Shown: piece by piece, positions 50,880 through 60,336 of the stretch
Layout of the letters: each line of letters starts with the position of its first letter
Numbering within the stretch: position 1 is the stretch's first letter
Assembly: GCA_964036045.1 (NCBI GenBank)
Contig: OZ038379.1
Coordinates: 113,983,604 to 114,047,603 of the forward strand
DNA: 64,000 nt
Reading direction: 5' to 3'
From: Eutreptiella sp. 'Long Island Sound 2002'
Taxonomy: Eukaryota > Euglenozoa > Euglenophyceae > Eutreptiales > Eutreptiaceae
The notes under the pieces: generated by a model
What the model saw: only the letters and a program-made list of their open reading frames with translations
Databases searched by the model: none
What the model was told of the DNA's origin: nothing
Translations under genes and position numbers: made by a program

Positions 50880-51074
50880 CTAGGGGGGGGGGGGTCGCTA
50901 ATCCCAAACAAACACAAAAACGCAGCAATTGTGTCCCCCTCAAGCAAATTTGGCCAAGTGGTCAAAGCCCCCCCCCCCCAACCCACACATAGGAGGGGAG
51001 GGTGAGGTTGGTCTTCCTCTCCACCCCCCGCTCCTTTTCCATGATGCACTAACCCTAACCCTAACCATGGTTAC
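50880..51074 (-). other. Intron in B companion gene with two telomere-like units
   Basis: It starts GTAACCATGG and ends in a C-run followed by CTAG. Coding text resumes with CGAAAAAGC. TTAGGGTTAGGG appears just inside the 5' end (51,053-51,066), so this telomere-like tract is intronic and not a chromosome end. Confidence 0.55.
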
Positions 51075-51302
51075 CTGCCGGTACCATCCAGTCCCCGCCT
51101 GCCGGCAGGCCTCGTCTGCCGGCTCCCCCCACCATCCAAGCTGCCCCCTCGGCCAGCTTCTTGATCTCGCCCCCCCTCCAGCTCCGCACGGGCCGCCACC
51201 GGCTTGTCGACCCGTGCTCTAGCTGCTTCTGCTACTCTTGCTGCAGTGGCCTCGCCCACCTCCTTGGTGAATAGACGCGGTAGCTGCACGATTAATTGTC
51301 GT

Positions 51303-51534
51303 CTGCAAAGGACGAAAAAAAACAAAAAAAAAACACGCGATAAGTCCCGAGATAACTCGCACGATAACTCAGGTAGAGAGTGATAACCCCCCCGCGACAA
51401 CCCCCGCGATAACGAGTTAGAACACGACAACCTAGCGCAATAACTAGTTAGAGCACCCAGTTAGAGCGCAATGACTACCGCGATAACTAGTTAGAGCAGA
51501 GGTTAGAGCGGGGTTTAGTGTGCAGTATTCACAC
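51303..51534 (-). other. Intron in B companion gene carrying B-type repeats
   Basis: The 5' end GTGTGAATACTGC follows CPCHHV, and the 3' end is CGTCCTTTGCAG. The 232-bp interior is almost entirely GCGATAAC and GTTAGAGC words (51,333-51,515), identical in kind to the arrays at both ends of B. Confidence 0.7.
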
Positions 51535-52024
51535 GTGGTGACATGGGCACATGCATTTGCCCGCCTCCTTCTCGGGGTCGTTCAGCACTAGGTTCATCGT
51601 CCGCAGCCACACAAAGTCCGTGAGGGCTGCATACTCCTAGACTTGCCTGCACTCCACCACCTGGGCCACCCCGTCGAGCTCCGGAGGAACCCTCGCCATC
51701 CCTCCATACATTCCCTTCCTCACCACCAAAACGGTGCCCGCCGGCACCTTAATCCCAACATGCTCTTGCAAGCTAGGTCACTGTAGTGCCTCCCCATGGC
51801 ACACCTCAGCCAAAGGGCACCGGTCAAGGTGTCTTGCCACCCTCCCCACCTCCTCGTTGGTGAGGGGAGCAACCACCTCCCCCCACCCCCCCACCCCCTC
51901 AACAAAAAATGCATGGTGGTTGTTCCCAGCGGGAGCAAGCATTGAGCACATTGCTCAATGCGGACCCCATTGGGGTCCTCCCGCCCCCTCCTCCCCCTCC
52001 GCCCCTTCAGCTCCTCCCCCTCCT

Positions 52025-52120
52025 CCCTTGGTACCTGTATGAAAAGTAGTATTGTTCATAATTCATATTTCATATATGAACGCTTCATATATGAACCATG
52101 AATTATGAATAGCTTTTATG
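52025..52120 (+). repeat. C left terminal inverted repeat and hairpin array
   Basis: The TIR (52,025-52,059) is followed by TTCATAATTCATATTTCATA, its complement ATGAACCATGAATTATGAAT, and further words to 52,120. The inner region can fold back on itself. Confidence 0.85.
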
Positions 52121-52147
52121 AACGCTTCTTTGTCCACATATTTTGTT

Positions 52148-54079
52148 ATGTCTTACCCTCCCCCCGTCTTCACGGAGCTGAACATGATGCTTGTTCGGCT
52201 CAGTGGTGCCACCAGTCTTCGGGACGGCAAGTGTTCCGACGTGTTGGCCCAATGGATATCATCGTCCCCCCTCATCCGGGCCCGTTTTACGGAGGCAATG
52301 GACCACGCTCCCCTCCCGGCGGTCCACCAAAACAAGGTGCAGGCCATCCGTACGTATGCGGAGGCCCTCTTTCCCGCACCCTATGTGATAGGGCTCCTTA
52401 TGGAGTTGGGTGCCACACGCTCCGGCTTCCGGGTGTTGTCTGAGTAGATCACCCGCCAGGGCGACGCGTACACCGCCCGCACGGGACTGCCCTTCCCACG
52501 GCCCATCCCCACACGGGACCAATTTGACGCAACGTGGAAGTCATTGACCGTTCCGCTTGTGTTGTCCCCCCCGGTGGATTGTGCCGACCCCCCATCATCG
52601 GGTCGCTGCTGGCCCCTGCGCTCGTGGGTACGATACGTGCAATCCCGGACGGCACTGTGCCAGTCTATTGACTGGACCCGCCCCCTCACCTTTGTGGTGC
52701 AGGGTGACGGGTATCCTTGCGCTGGTGGCAGTTGGTCGCAGCTATCGGTGGGGCTATTGAACCATGGGCTAAAGGCGAGTACACCCGCCTTCCTATGGGT
52801 CATCGGCATGGCCGTCACGGGGGACAAGGATATGGTTGCCCTGGGCCAAATGTTGGCTCAGGTGCTACAGGTTTGTAGTTTGCATTTTCGTGTTCATAAG
52901 TTGTTCATAATTCGCGCGTTCATAATTCGAGAACTGCCGTCATAAAACGCCGTGCTGCAGTTTTATGAATTATGAGCGCGTTTTATGAACACGAATTATG
53001 AACACCTTTTATGAACACAGGCCCTGCAGTCCATCATTGACTGCAAAAAATTTTACTGGTGCAACAACTGAGTGCCGGCAGAGGTCCTCCTTGGTGAGGA
53101 CCAGCCGTGGCTCGGGCGGCTACTGGGCATTAGCGTGGCTCCCCAAGTGGGGAGCATTTTCAACGAGGCCGTGCGTGACAACACGGCCTAGCAATGGAAT
53201 GGCGTCGCTGCTTGGAGAACAATGCGGTCTGATGCGAACAATCATCGTCGCCATCTGATGACCCGCAAAAGTTTGGATGCAGCAGGATGCACCGGCGAGC
53301 CGCTGCTCGTCATAGCCAGAACCCGGGTATTTTTGTGCATTTTGCACTGTTGCATGGCCTTCGGGAGGCTCTTCGTGGCCTTCCTGGAGACCCAGGCGGG
53401 AAATCATCCCCTTGAGGTTGCGGGGGAGGTGCAGAAGATTTTGTACCGCAACCGGTGTGGCGTTCGTTTGGGGGCGCACAACGCACCGGACGGTGAGGAG
53501 GCCCACAACCAGTTCTGGGCCTGGGAGCAGATTGGGCCGCTGCTTGCATACGTCGAGGAGGACCCCACGTGGCAAGCGGTTGTGGGGCTGCAAACATTGC
53601 TGCGCACTTTGTACTCGCCGATTCCGGTTGTGCTGAGCCCTTCATGCCGACCTGTTGCTGCTGCGTTTCGGTAACATCGCTGCGGGGAGTAGGGGTCACA
53701 CTATTTGTTGTTCCTCGAACAGGACTGTGATGCCATGCTCGAGAGTGCGGATGCATGTGGGGTGGGATTGGCTGCTGTGTCACGGGACGTTGTGGAGAGA
53801 GTAAATTACATTTTGAAGAAGGGATACAATGGGCATAGTGCTAGGGGTGGGGGTGCGGGTAAGAGTGCAGAGGAACGGGAAGCAATGGCAGTCCAGCGGG
53901 TTTGGGAATGGTGGTTTCTACCCTTTGACCTGCCGTTGCTGCACTACAACACCCCACACACCGCGGCGTGCACCGCGGCTTCACTTCTTAAGCACTACTC
54001 CCCACGCACCCCCCACCCACGCGCCCTCTCCGACCCAGCTCTCTTATTCTGCACCAATCCATGGACGCCGCCGAGATGA
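52148..54079 (+). pseudogene. C transposase-like protein
   Basis: The start is taken at ATG 52,148. The first exon runs to 52,870 with TAG at 52,445. Exon 2 begins at 53,021 in the same frame and carries TGA at 53,069 and TAG at 53,189. Notable text: FVVQGDGYPCAGGSWSQLSV (possible first Asp), VFLCILHCCMAFGRLFVAFL, and after a double frame slip near 53,640-53,700 YLLFLEQDCDAMLESADACG. Then comes VVERVNYILKKGYNGH, which matches in form the E...K block of the A, B and D transposases, and VWEWWFLPFDLPLLH. The tail overlaps the start of the next gene by 19 bp. It is a more distant relative, or an independent family with a convergent layout. The assignment as a transposase rests on position and the final block. 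Confidence 0.55.
52871..53020 (+). other. Intron in C transposase-like gene, hairpin of C-type repeats
   Basis: Starts GTTTGTAGTTTGC and ends ATGAACACAG; 150 bp, so both exons stay in one frame (VLQ | ALQ). The first half repeats GTTCATAATTCG and the second half its complement, GAATTATGAAC, giving a foldback almost the length of the intron. Confidence 0.85.
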
Positions 54080-54123
54080 GAAAGCTGCTGGAGAAGAGCC
54101 ATAGGGCGACGCTGGCCCTGGTG

Positions 54124-54276
54124 GTATGCTGTCTGTCGCGTTCATATTGCGTTCATAATTCGGCGTTCATAAAACCGAAACTGCCGTCATAAATGAATTA
54201 TGAACCGATTTATCAACTTATGAATTATGAACAGTTTTTATGAACGAATTATGAGCCGTGTCCCCCATGTCCACAG
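54124..54276 (+). other. Intron in C companion gene with C-type hairpin
   Basis: Starts GTATGCTGTC and ends CATGTCCACAG. It joins ALV to EKRLAA in frame. The interior carries GTTCATAATTCGGCGTTCAT and complementary TGAATTATGAACC words. Confidence 0.85.
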
Positions 54277-55108
54277 GAGAAGCGACTGGCAGCCCATGCT
54301 GCAGCTCCTCCGCCTCCTCCGCATCCTCAAGCTCAACTTCCACCTCAACCTCCACCTCAAGCTCCTCCGCCTCCTCAAGCCCAGCCCCCACCCCACAGCG
54401 CTCAACCCGCCTCCGCCTGCCGACCCGCCGCCAACTCCTCGAGTGAGGAGTCGACAGACTCCTCAGCACGCGAGAGGAAGAGGAGGAAGAAGGAGAAGAA
54501 GAAGGAGGAGAAGAATAGGAAGAAGGAGAAGAAGAGGGAGGAGACGAAGAAGAAGGAGGAGGCAGCGGGGGGGTAGGTGAAAGAGGGGAGGCCGCGGAGG
54601 ACATCGAGGAGGTGAAGGCCCAGGGGACGTGGCAGTGGAGGGGGAGGGGGCAGGGGGGGGGGAGGGGGTTTTGGTTGCGACCCCCTGGTTGAGGGGGGAG
54701 GCAGGCCATGCCTGGGGCCTCGCCCAGGCCACCCAGCGGCTAGTGCTGACCCTCCCCTGGCCGGGGGGGCGCTTGATGCGGAGGTCTCATTGGGAGCTGT
54801 GGTTCCTCCACCGGGAGGAACGGGGGTGGGTGAAGCTGCAGCGCACCGGGCGCAAGTTGGAGTGCATCCCCCGGTAGGAATCCATTTTGGGGGGGGTGTA
54901 TGACCCGGGGCAGGAGGCCTCGTAAGAGGGGGCCGTGGGGGGCCTCACCATCACCCGCCCCGCCAAGCCCCTTGCCCGGGCAGCCCCGGCCACCAGCAGC
55001 ACCACACGCCCCACCGGCGCCGCCCCGGGCGCCCCTCCCAGTGCAGCGGCGAACGTGCGGACCGCCTTGACCACCATGGGCACCATCGGACTAGAGCCGG
55101 ATTTCGAG

Positions 55109-55249
55109 ATATTTGCGTTCATAATTCGTTTATAATTCGTTCATAATTCCGTGTTCATAATTCATAATTGCTGCACTACCCGTTCATGAACCATGAACGC
55201 GATTTATGATCGCGTTTTAGGAACGCATTTATGAATGGCACTGTCACAG
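55109..55249 (+). other. Probable C-type intron with AT instead of GT at the 5' end
   Basis: The frame is kept if 141 bp are removed between EPDFE and VVDVEV. The 3' end is CTGTCACAG, but the 5' end is ATATTTGCG where GTATTTGCG would be expected, a G-to-A change. The interior is again TTCATAATTC words and their complement. Confidence 0.6.
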
Positions 55250-56369
55250 GTCGTGGACGTGGAAGTGAACCCGGCGGACGTCGCGAGGGTCCGCATCCGG
55301 TACAAGTTGGGCAACGCCAAGTTCAGCATCGCGCTGTCCGCCCTGTACCAGCTGCTGCTGCTCAACCCCCAGCGGGGGTGTGCCATCCTGTCCGGGCTGC
55401 GGGAGTGGGAGCGCTCCCGCCGCCTGACAGACTCGTGGGCGGCCAACACCCCCTGCTGGGCGGCCCTCGGGGAGTTGGGGTGGGAGGGGTGTTCGGACGA
55501 GGACATCCTGATGTCCAGCTGTGGGAAGAACCCCCCCACCCCGGCCAGCCCCCGCAGTGCCTGACCAGCAAAGCCCGCCCCCGCCGAGAAACCCAAACCC
55601 CCTGCCGTGGCCCCCCCCAAACCCCCGCAAAGCAAGAGGCGCCCACCGGCGCGCAAGTCCTTCGAATCCGGCAGCAGCTCGTCGTCGGACCAGGCACTCC
55701 CCCGTCCCCATGGGAAGGGGAAGGGGAAGCAGGCGCACCAAAAGCGGCGCGAGGAGCCCCCCTCTTTGGAGGGGGATGAGTCACCTGACTACCTGCTTGG
55801 TGAGCAGGTGTATGTGCCCTACAACGATGGTGTCTACCCGGGGGTTGTAACCTCGGTTGTGGCAGGGGGGGGGGGGGAGGTGTGGGTGGAATACCCAGGG
55901 GAAAAGGAGATGTTTCGGGTTGAGAGGCATTTGTTGTATGCCTCTCATGCTGCAGCAGTGACCCATTGGGAGAACCAAAAGGGTGACAGGGCCGCCAAGG
56001 CCAAGGCCAAGGCCAAAAAGAAGTCTAACCCCAAACCGAGCGCTCACCCGCCGGCTGAGCCGGCCCCCAAGCCAGCCAAACCTGAACCCAAGCCTGAGGC
56101 TAAGCAGGCCCCTCAGCCCAAGCCCAAAGCTGCCCCTCAGGCCGCCCCCATGGAGGTGGATGCCCCAGCGCACCCCTCGGCCGAACCCACAGCCAAACCA
56201 CCAGCCCGAACCCATGCCCTGGCCCCAGATGGAGGTGAAACCTAGGCCACGGCCCCGCTTTGGGAGGACCCAACAGGCCCCAGCCCTGAGGTGTAGGGCG
56301 GCATGAACCTGCAAGGACAAGCAAGCACAAGCAAGTACAAGAAAGATTGAAGCCTGAGCGATTGTGTGC

Positions 56370-56696
56370 CTGTGCTGTTGTTCATAAATGCGTTCATAAA
56401 ACGCGTTCATAGAACGCTATGCGCGTTCATAAAACGAGAACTGAATTATGAACTGAATTATAAACAGAATTATGAACAGGGGAGGAGGTTTTCATACTTT
56501 TCAAAAACGGGCAAAAATGGCAATTTTTCCAAAAAACCCCCGGCGGAAAAAAAAAACTCACCCCAAGGGTGGTGACCCAACCCCCCCAATTTTGAACGAA
56601 CATAGCCCGTGGGTACCCTAGCATGAGCAAAATCCGTTCATATTTCATAAAACGATTTATGATGAACAAAACTACCTTTCATACAGGCGCCAAGGG
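56370..56696 (-). repeat. C right end: hairpin array and terminal inverted repeat
   Basis: GTTCATAAAACG words and complementary GAATTATGAAC words span 56,380-56,480 and resume at 56,632-56,668, followed by the TIR (56,662-56,696). CAG after each array (56,477-56,479 and 56,684-56,686) could serve as a 3' splice site. Confidence 0.75.
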
Positions 56697-58366
56697 CTGG
56701 CATGGCACAGAAAGCCCCTCTTTGTGTGTTGTGCACAAACCTGCTAGCTCGCAGCCGCAGCACTTGCCAACAACCTTCCCCGTACACCTAACCGCCCCCT
56801 AACATGGTGTTGTCTTGGCACCCCGGCCACCAAGCGCCCACACCTGAGGCCGCTTAATGGCCTTGGTGACATGCAGGTTGGGGAACCACATGTTAGGGCC
56901 TTGGGTTAGCTCAATTGCAAAAAATGCCATGAGGCAAGGATCGGACACACCGGTGGGTGTGGCCTTTGGATTGCCCGACCCCCAGTGGACATCAAGGGCA
57001 CGAAAAAAAAGGCAGACCCCCTCTTGAATGGCACAGCCCTCTCCACCCAAGGGTCAAGGAACCCCGAACTGCTGAAGGGAACAAAAAGAAAATGCGACCC
57101 ATCCTCGGCCTCATGATTATGCGTAAGAATAATCAAACAATTAACAATCAATGTGCCTTGCGGCACAGTGCCACGGGGCGCATCGCCATGCAGGTGCTGC
57201 GGGGTGTGGTCATAGCACGAAATTTTTGCCCTGTCGAGAATGGTGCAGCTCCTCCCCCCCCCACCCCCACCACACTCTTCTTCGCAGTCTCAAGCGCAAG
57301 ATCTGCCATCCTTTTGAGGACCCGCAGATCGTGGAGCTTGTGGGGGTTGTGCTTGTGGTGGTTGCGGCCCCCATAGTGGCTGTAGACTCTGCGGCCGCCC
57401 CCTAAATCTTGGGGTCTGCCCACAATGGGGGGGTTCTCATTGAAAATGGGTGCTTCTTTGAGAGAGGCACCCTCCCAAGATCTTCCAAAAGACTCTCGAG
57501 CTGCACATGACTCAAAAAATTGTGCTCAAGCAAGTGCTTCACCACCAACCTATCCCCGGTGGTGACCACAAGATCCATTGGATCCCTATTAAAAGCCCCA
57601 ATGGGCTCTGCCTCAACCACTTCCTTGTCCTCCCCAATAAGGAGAGGTGTTGCCCCAAAAAGAAAAAGAATCACTCCCTTGCCCAAAACAATGTTGGGAG
57701 TGGTGACCCCATACCACTCACACTCCCACTCCCATGTGGGGCAAAGAGAGTGCATGAGGAGTTTAGTTTCGGGGTCCTCAGTGCAGACCCGGCGGGTGTT
57801 GTGGGTAAGGGGTTGGGGAAACCAACCATCCGTCTTCCCCTTCCCCTTACCAGGTCTGATCCTTACCTTCTGAACACTAATCATGAGGGGGTGGTGGGGC
57901 TTAGCGCCCCCCCCCCCACCCCCACTTCCTCCACCTCCTCCGCTTCCTCCTCCACATCCTCCTCTTCCTCCTGACCCACATAGAGGGTCGTCTTCGTCCC
58001 CGCACCCCTCTCGGCATGGGCCGTGACAAACTCCACCACCGTCGCCACATCCTCCATATGAAGCTGGATCAAAAATCCACCAACCCCTGGATTTACCTCT
58101 AGCAACTCGAAGATGTAGTTGCTGACAACCAGGGGGTCCTTGTCGTCCGCCATGAAGGGGGAATGATGGATCATGAGTCCAAAGTCCACACGCTTCTCAA
58201 AAGGACTCGCCACACGGTGCCGCACTTGGGTGTCACCCATGGTAAACCCCTTAGGTCCGCCATGGCGACGAACCTCAAAGAGCTTTGACTGCTGCTCGCA
58301 CCAAGCATGGGCAGCAGCAAGGGTCATAGTAAATAATTTGAGAGCTAAGGCGAAGATGGGAAACAT
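56697..58366 (-). pseudogene. B companion gene (ORF1), 5' part
   Basis: It starts at ATG 58,366 (MFPIFALALKLFTMTLAAAH, a hydrophobic N-terminus) and contains VRRHGGPKGFTMGDTQVRHR and an acidic EEEEDVEEEAEEVEEV stretch. It continues in pieces with WECEWYGVTTPNIVLGKGVI and QLESLLEDLGRVPLSKKHPF (57,884-57,402), then LHDLRVLKRMADLALETAKK (57,423-57,148) and FRALDVHWGSGNPKATPTGV (57,050-56,799). Breaks often coincide with C-runs. The middle piece resembles the first piece of the A1 companion (a TTP/TPA strand, then LL+ xLG). C interrupts it at 56,696. Confidence 0.5.
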
Positions 58367-58377
58367 GGAACAAGAGC

Positions 58378-58485
58378 AAACGAAGCGAGATAACCCCCGC
58401 TATAACTCGCGCGATAACTAGTTTTCGCGCGACAACTAGCAGGATAACTAGTGCTCTAACCCCGTTCTAACTAGTTGGAGCACAA
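58378..58485. repeat. B-type short-repeat array, right subterminal
   Basis: Words such as GCGATAACTAGTTTTCGCGC, GGATAACTAGTGCTCTAACC and GTTCTAACTAGTTGGAGCAC lie between the companion start codon (58,366) and the right TIR, so they occupy the likely promoter region. Confidence 0.82.
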
Positions 58486-58621
58486 AAAGAGCAAATCGCA
58501 AAAAGTGCAAAACGGGCAATACCGAGGAAACGAGACATAGAAGGCACAGTGTTGCATCATAGTGCACCCATGTAACACGTAAAAATCCGGGTTCCAGCCA
58601 TATTGACAACCCCCAAAATTG

Positions 58622-58658
58622 GGGGGGTTCCGCACCACGCCCTAGAACAGCGCATCCC
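58622..58658 (-). repeat. B right terminal inverted repeat
   Basis: GGGGTTCCGCACCACGCCCT and AGAACAGCGCATCCC, the reverse complement of the left end at 47,561-47,597. Confidence 0.8.
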
Positions 58659-58674
58659 GGCACTAATGCAGCTC

Positions 58675-59041
58675 CTAATTTCTCCATCCACTTGGGCACT
58701 CCCTCTTCTGAGAGCACTGGTTATGCTGCCTGTTCGGACAATTTCGGCCGCACCTTTTCTTTTCCTTGCTCGGCTTGGCGTCCACCTCCTTGATTCTCCA
58801 GCTAAGGTCTTCTACCATTAGTTCTCGTTCATTGTCCCCTTCAAGAGATTTGGCACTGCGCATGAGCTTCAAGGGTTGTGTCCGTGTACAGTGCATAGAC
58901 TCGCAAGACGTCTTGACCACTGAACCCTAGGCCCTGCACCATGGTCGGGAGCATGTTCCTCACACTGAACTTCTCAACCCCGGTTTTCGCCATCCTAAGG
59001 CCCACATTTGCTACTATTTTGGCGAGCAGGAGACCATCCAA
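58675..59041 (-). pseudogene. Unidentified coding fragment with Cys/His tail
   Basis: The frame from 59,041 reads LLLAKIVANVGLRMAKTGVE and LPTMVQGLGFSGQDVLRVYA. A frame change near 58,870 gives EELMVEDLSWRIKEVDAK-like text, then KKRCGRNCPNRQHNQCSQKR and REC, a Cys/His-rich end stopping at 58,675, 17 bp from the B right end. No family is recognised. It may be the 5' side of whatever gene B interrupted. Confidence 0.45.
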
Positions 59042-59106
59042 ATCTGGTAAGAACAGCTCCCAAAGCTATAGCGACAAAGTTTGACACTTTCTAAGTTAGA
59101 CCGTGA

Positions 59107-59466
59107 TACAAGCTAATCAACATCACGTCTCTTCGTGGTGGACCTCAGGCATCCAAGGCAGCCCTGAATTCCACACACCTCAAATATCGATTTTCTGATG
59201 CGCCGCCTCGTACGGCAAGTTCCCTTCAACAAATTGGAGTCATCGCCGGTGAAGCCGCTAGCCTGTGGCAGTTGTCACAGCCACTCATGCTTGTCCACAC
59301 CCGCCTTTTGAATTTCACTGAGTACCTCCACCGGTGCCTTGCCTACCCGAGCGACATGTTTACTATTGAGGAAGGTGTGCAACTCTTACGTGCACACACA
59401 TTGACTAAACGTCGGGGCTGCCACATTTCCTATGATACCACCAACAAGGGGAGGGGCGGGGAGTGA
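59107..59466 (+). CDS. Unidentified coding fragment
   Basis: An open frame of about 120 codons follows a TGA at 59,104. It includes LRGGPQASKAALNSTHLKYR, LQQIGVIAGEAASLWQLSQP and FTEYLHRCLAYPSDMFTIEE, and ends at TGA 59,464. The text is protein-like, with no start codon evident near the left end, so it is probably an exon or a truncated piece. The family is unknown. Confidence 0.4.
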   Translation, partial: YKLINITSLRGGPQASKAALNSTHLKYRFSDAPPRTASSLQQIGVIAGEAASLWQLSQPLMLVHTRLLNFTEYLHRCLAYPSDMFTIEEGVQLLRAHTLTKRRGCHISYDTTNKGRGGE

Positions 59467-59884
59467 TTACCCAGATATTCAAATTTTCTAAGATCCAAAA
59501 TGAACAAAGGAATGGGAAATCTCGCGATTCCCGTGAATCCATGAGCGGCACGATGGGCGGCAATACCTCTTTGCGATGGAGATTCTTGTAAACATCCCAT
59601 AATGGTGGAACCGATGGTGTATTACTGTGTGAAGCACCACACAATAGGCAAGCGATGCACATTGAGGTCATACACTTGTTCTTGTGAATCTTTCAGAGCC
59701 CACGTGCCACGCCGAAAAAATTACACACATCGGCCGAAACCAACACACGTGTATGTGTGTGTCTATGTGTTAGGTGCCCTCGTTCCTCTGATCCATCCAT
59801 AGCTAACACAACTTGCTCCACCATAGCTGTTTGTATGGGAATTGGGTACTATGCCTTGCGCATAGTGTGCTACCGCAGCGTTGC
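59467..59884. other. Spacer without a supported gene
   Basis: Short frames on both strands only. A GTGTATGTGTGTGTCTATGT microsatellite-like stretch lies at 59,750-59,769. Confidence 0.5.
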
Positions 59885-60104
59885 CCATTGTTGGGTGCGT
59901 CGCTAGAAGGTGTGCGCAAGAACCCCCCCCTTCTAGCGCCCTTTTTGCATGATTACCCAAGCCACACCACCTTGTGTGGTTGGAAAGTGGTTTGGGGCCA
60001 ATCACCACATGTTTACGCCCCTTTTGGTGGCTGATTTTCACTTTTGTCCGAAACGATCCGTTTTGCCGGATTTTCTACACCCCCCCCATTCGCTGGAAGG
60101 GGAG

Positions 60105-60275
60105 TTCTAGCACCCTTTCTGCACCCTTTCTGCACCCTTTCTGCACCCATTCTGCACCCTTTGTGCGCCCTTTGTGCACCCCCCTTACTGCGCTAGAACC
60201 CCCTTTCTGAACCCTTTCTGCACACCCTTTGTGCGCTAGAACCCCCTTTCTGCACCCTTTCTGCGGGGGATTTTC
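60105..60275. repeat. D-type subterminal 11-bp repeats
   Basis: Ten or more tandem CTGCACCCTTT units, some as TGTGCGCCCTT, are interleaved with GCTAGAACCCCCTTTCTG. They lie between the left TIR and the transposase 3' end. Confidence 0.9.
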
Positions 60276-60336
60276 TGCGCCAAGGATTTTTGCAAGAAGG
60301 GCACCAAATGCATCCACCGGGTTCAAATTTGGTTTC

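Larger units (their letters stand above)
50087..52024 (-). pseudogene. B companion gene (ORF1), 3' part
   Basis: The part beyond C begins with TNEEVGRVARHLDRCPLAEV (about 51,865) and VPAGTVLVVRKGMYGG, reaches CMCPCHHV, then an intron (51,534-51,303). Next is LFTKEVGEATAARVAEAARA, with a slip in a G-run before EIKKLAEGAAWMVGGAGRRG, then a second intron (51,074-50,880). It continues with TWREVWDKLGRESDVHRVGG and a Pro-rich linker with a C-run slip. The end is a coiled coil, RALERALEMPNKRGKEEA to LRRTRDDLQQRLGLAEAQVR, stopping at TAA 50,087. Internal stops (one near 51,776, one near 51,640, one near 50,825, TGA near 50,476) interrupt it. The coiled-coil end and the position upstream of the transposase match the A1 companion. 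Function unknown. Confidence 0.55.
54061..56245 (+). pseudogene. C companion gene: Pro-rich, charged, Tudor-like
   Basis: Exon 1 (54,061-54,123) is MDAAEMRKLLEKSHRATLAL plus V. Exon 2 (54,277-55,108) has a Pro/Gln-rich part, a Lys/Glu-rich run (RKKEKKKEEKNRKKEK), a slip in a G-run at about 54,570, then HWELWFLHREERGWVKLQR, TAG at 54,875 and TAA at 54,923. Exon 3 (55,250-56,245) has VRIRYKLGNAKFSIALSALY, TGA at 55,562, then LLGEQVYVPYNDGVYPGVVT...EVWVEYPGEKEMFRVERHLL, which looks like a Tudor or Agenet-type barrel. It ends in repeated Lys/Pro/Glu. Tudor barrels read methylated histones or proteins in known families; a role in chromatin targeting is inference. Both exon junctions preserve the frame. 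Confidence 0.6.
52025..56696 (+). mobile_element. Transposon C: 4.7-kb DNA transposon nested in B
   Basis: The left end reads CCCTTGGTACCTGTATGAAA, then AGTAGTATTGTTCAT. The right end, reverse-complemented, reads CCCTTGGCGCCTGTATGAAA, then GGTAGTTTTGTTCAT. TTCATAATTC / GAATTATGAA words follow inside both ends. Two plus-strand genes, opposite to B, fill it: a transposase-like gene (52,148-54,079) and a companion (54,061-56,245). B companion coding text lies on both sides, which supports nesting. Confidence 0.85.
47561..58658 (-). mobile_element. Transposon B: 11.1-kb DNA transposon with nested transposon C
   Basis: The left end reads GGGATGTGGCGTTTTAGGGT, then GTGGTGCGGAACCCC. The right end, reverse-complemented, reads GGGATGCGCTGTTCTAGGGC, then GTGGTGCGGAACCCC (31 of 36 positions match). 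Just inside both ends lie arrays of GTTAGAGC and GCGATAAC (47,757-47,880 and 58,378-58,485). The genes are on the minus strand: a companion gene (58,366 to 50,087) and then a transposase (50,083 to 47,942), the same order as in A1. C (52,025-56,696) sits inside the companion gene. Without C the element is about 6.4 kb, close to A1. No clear target duplication was found. Confidence 0.82.

Noticed and set aside
57876-58020. Plus-strand Ser/Pro-rich frame
   Set aside because: It is the complement of the acidic Glu-rich stretch of the B companion gene, which reads better and continues into conserved text.
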